Shown here in pieces: positions 63,650-64,000 of a stretch of 64,000 bases of DNA. Within the stretch, counting starts at the first letter, position 1. Every line of letters begins with the position of its first letter. The notes beneath the pieces were generated by a model. The model worked only from the letters and a program-made list of their open reading frames with translations, ran no database searches and was not told the DNA's origin. The translations under genes and the position numbers were made by a program. Source of the DNA: Chroogloeocystis siderophila 5.2 s.c.1 (GTDB lineage Bacteria > Cyanobacteriota > Cyanobacteriia > Cyanobacteriales > Chroococcidiopsidaceae); contig NZ_MRCC01000007.1 of the NCBI RefSeq assembly GCF_001904655.1, positions 1 through 64,000 on the forward strand, read 5' to 3'.

Positions 63650-64000
63650 ATGAATTACTGTAGACGTTGGCAAGCGTTGCTCCTATTTTTCATAAGCGTC
63701 TGCATTAGCGTATTTGTGGCTTGCACCCACAATACTGATACCGTCGAAACTGTTCCTACCCGATCCGTCCGCCTTGTCAAACACGCTTTAGGAGAAACAC
63801 AAGTCCCTACAAATCCTCAACGGATTGTCACGCTTGATAGTTATACCTTAGAAGCCGTACTAGCACTCAATACAAAACCGATAGGTGCAGCACGAACCGA
63901 CTGGGAGCATTTGCGCGATCGCCTCGACGGGGTAACAAATATAGGACTCTCTGGGGAACCAAGTCTAGAGAAAGTTCTGACGCTCAAGCCTGATTTAATT
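63650..64000 (+). CDS. Siderophore-binding lipoprotein (ABC transporter), partial
   Basis: 117 residues are seen before the window ends; the rest is outside. A signal peptide ends in the lipobox VFVAC (Cys25), so the mature protein would be a lipoprotein. The part from 55 (NPQRIVTLDSYTLEAVLAL), then TKPIGAARTDWEHL, matches the FecB/FhuD-type periplasmic iron-siderophore-binding proteins. It starts two bases after the receptor stop, so it belongs to the same operon; ABC permease and ATPase genes would be expected next. Confidence 0.9.
   Translation, partial: MNYCRRWQALLLFFISVCISVFVACTHNTDTVETVPTRSVRLVKHALGETQVPTNPQRIVTLDSYTLEAVLALNTKPIGAARTDWEHLRDRLDGVTNIGLSGEPSLEKVLTLKPDLI

Noticed and set aside
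1-64000. CRISPR arrays, toxin-antitoxin pairs, prophage or intact insertion sequences
   Set aside because: No regularly spaced direct repeats, no paired toxin/antitoxin genes, no integrase or transposase motifs were found in any frame.

Overview
The window is chromosomal DNA from a cyanobacterium. The evidence is the small photosystem II genes psbH, psbN and psbI, the rbp-rpsU pair, cyanobacterial families (DUF1825, DUF2103, DUF3769, an AMIN-domain TonB receptor) and frequent GCGATCGC (HIP1) octamers. Gene style and dispersed short repeats suggest a Chroococcidiopsis/Gloeocapsopsis-like lineage, but genus cannot be fixed from sequence alone. I found no tRNA, rRNA, CRISPR array, prophage or intact transposase.

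Layout. 1-5.2 kb: a partial gene, a divergent LacI-type regulator with two perfect 14-bp palindromes before it, an exported FAD oxidoreductase, then a decayed stretch with a DUF29 gene. 5.3-19.8 kb: housekeeping genes (clpS, moaE, lepB, a class A PBP, tyrS, pyrF, a family 4 uracil-DNA glycosylase, a phosphoribosyltransferase, a methyltransferase, pyrD, ureE-ureF-ureG). 19.7-33 kb: signalling (a CHASE3/GAF hybrid kinase with three receivers, cheR, a REC-PAS kinase, a CHASE-PAS kinase overlapping a PEP-synthase-like protein) and an exopolysaccharide priming transferase. 33-46 kb: mgtC-like, recF, a PacL-type P-ATPase, a propeller-transglutaminase fusion, rbp-rpsU, pth-tatA-psbH, divergent psbN and a GH38 mannosidase. 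46-60 kb: a cation/proton antiporter-UspA fusion, an LptD-like protein, psbI, glucan phosphorylase, DUF429, a UPF0016 manganese exporter, a TPR protein and a DUF39 protein. 60-64 kb: an iron-acquisition cluster (AraC regulator, TonB receptor, siderophore-binding lipoprotein running off the end).

The strongest regulatory signals are RNA structures. A textbook fluoride (crcB-motif) riboswitch precedes the antiporter-UspA gene. A yybP-ykoY manganese riboswitch precedes the UPF0016 gene and is followed by two mutually exclusive hairpins, one covering the ribosome binding site. An 8-bp inverted repeat covers the ribosome binding site of the RNA-binding protein gene, with a competing hairpin. Several intrinsic terminators are clear, including those of psbN, psbH and the rpsU/pth pair.

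A second theme is two families of short G-rich repeats (GGTCAGAGATCAGG-like and GAGGGGTGAGG-like). They occur between genes and also inside or at the ends of at least seven coding regions without breaking the frame. Four short genes were found by reading the sequence directly: psbI, psbN, rpsU and the N-terminal part of the siderophore-binding lipoprotein.
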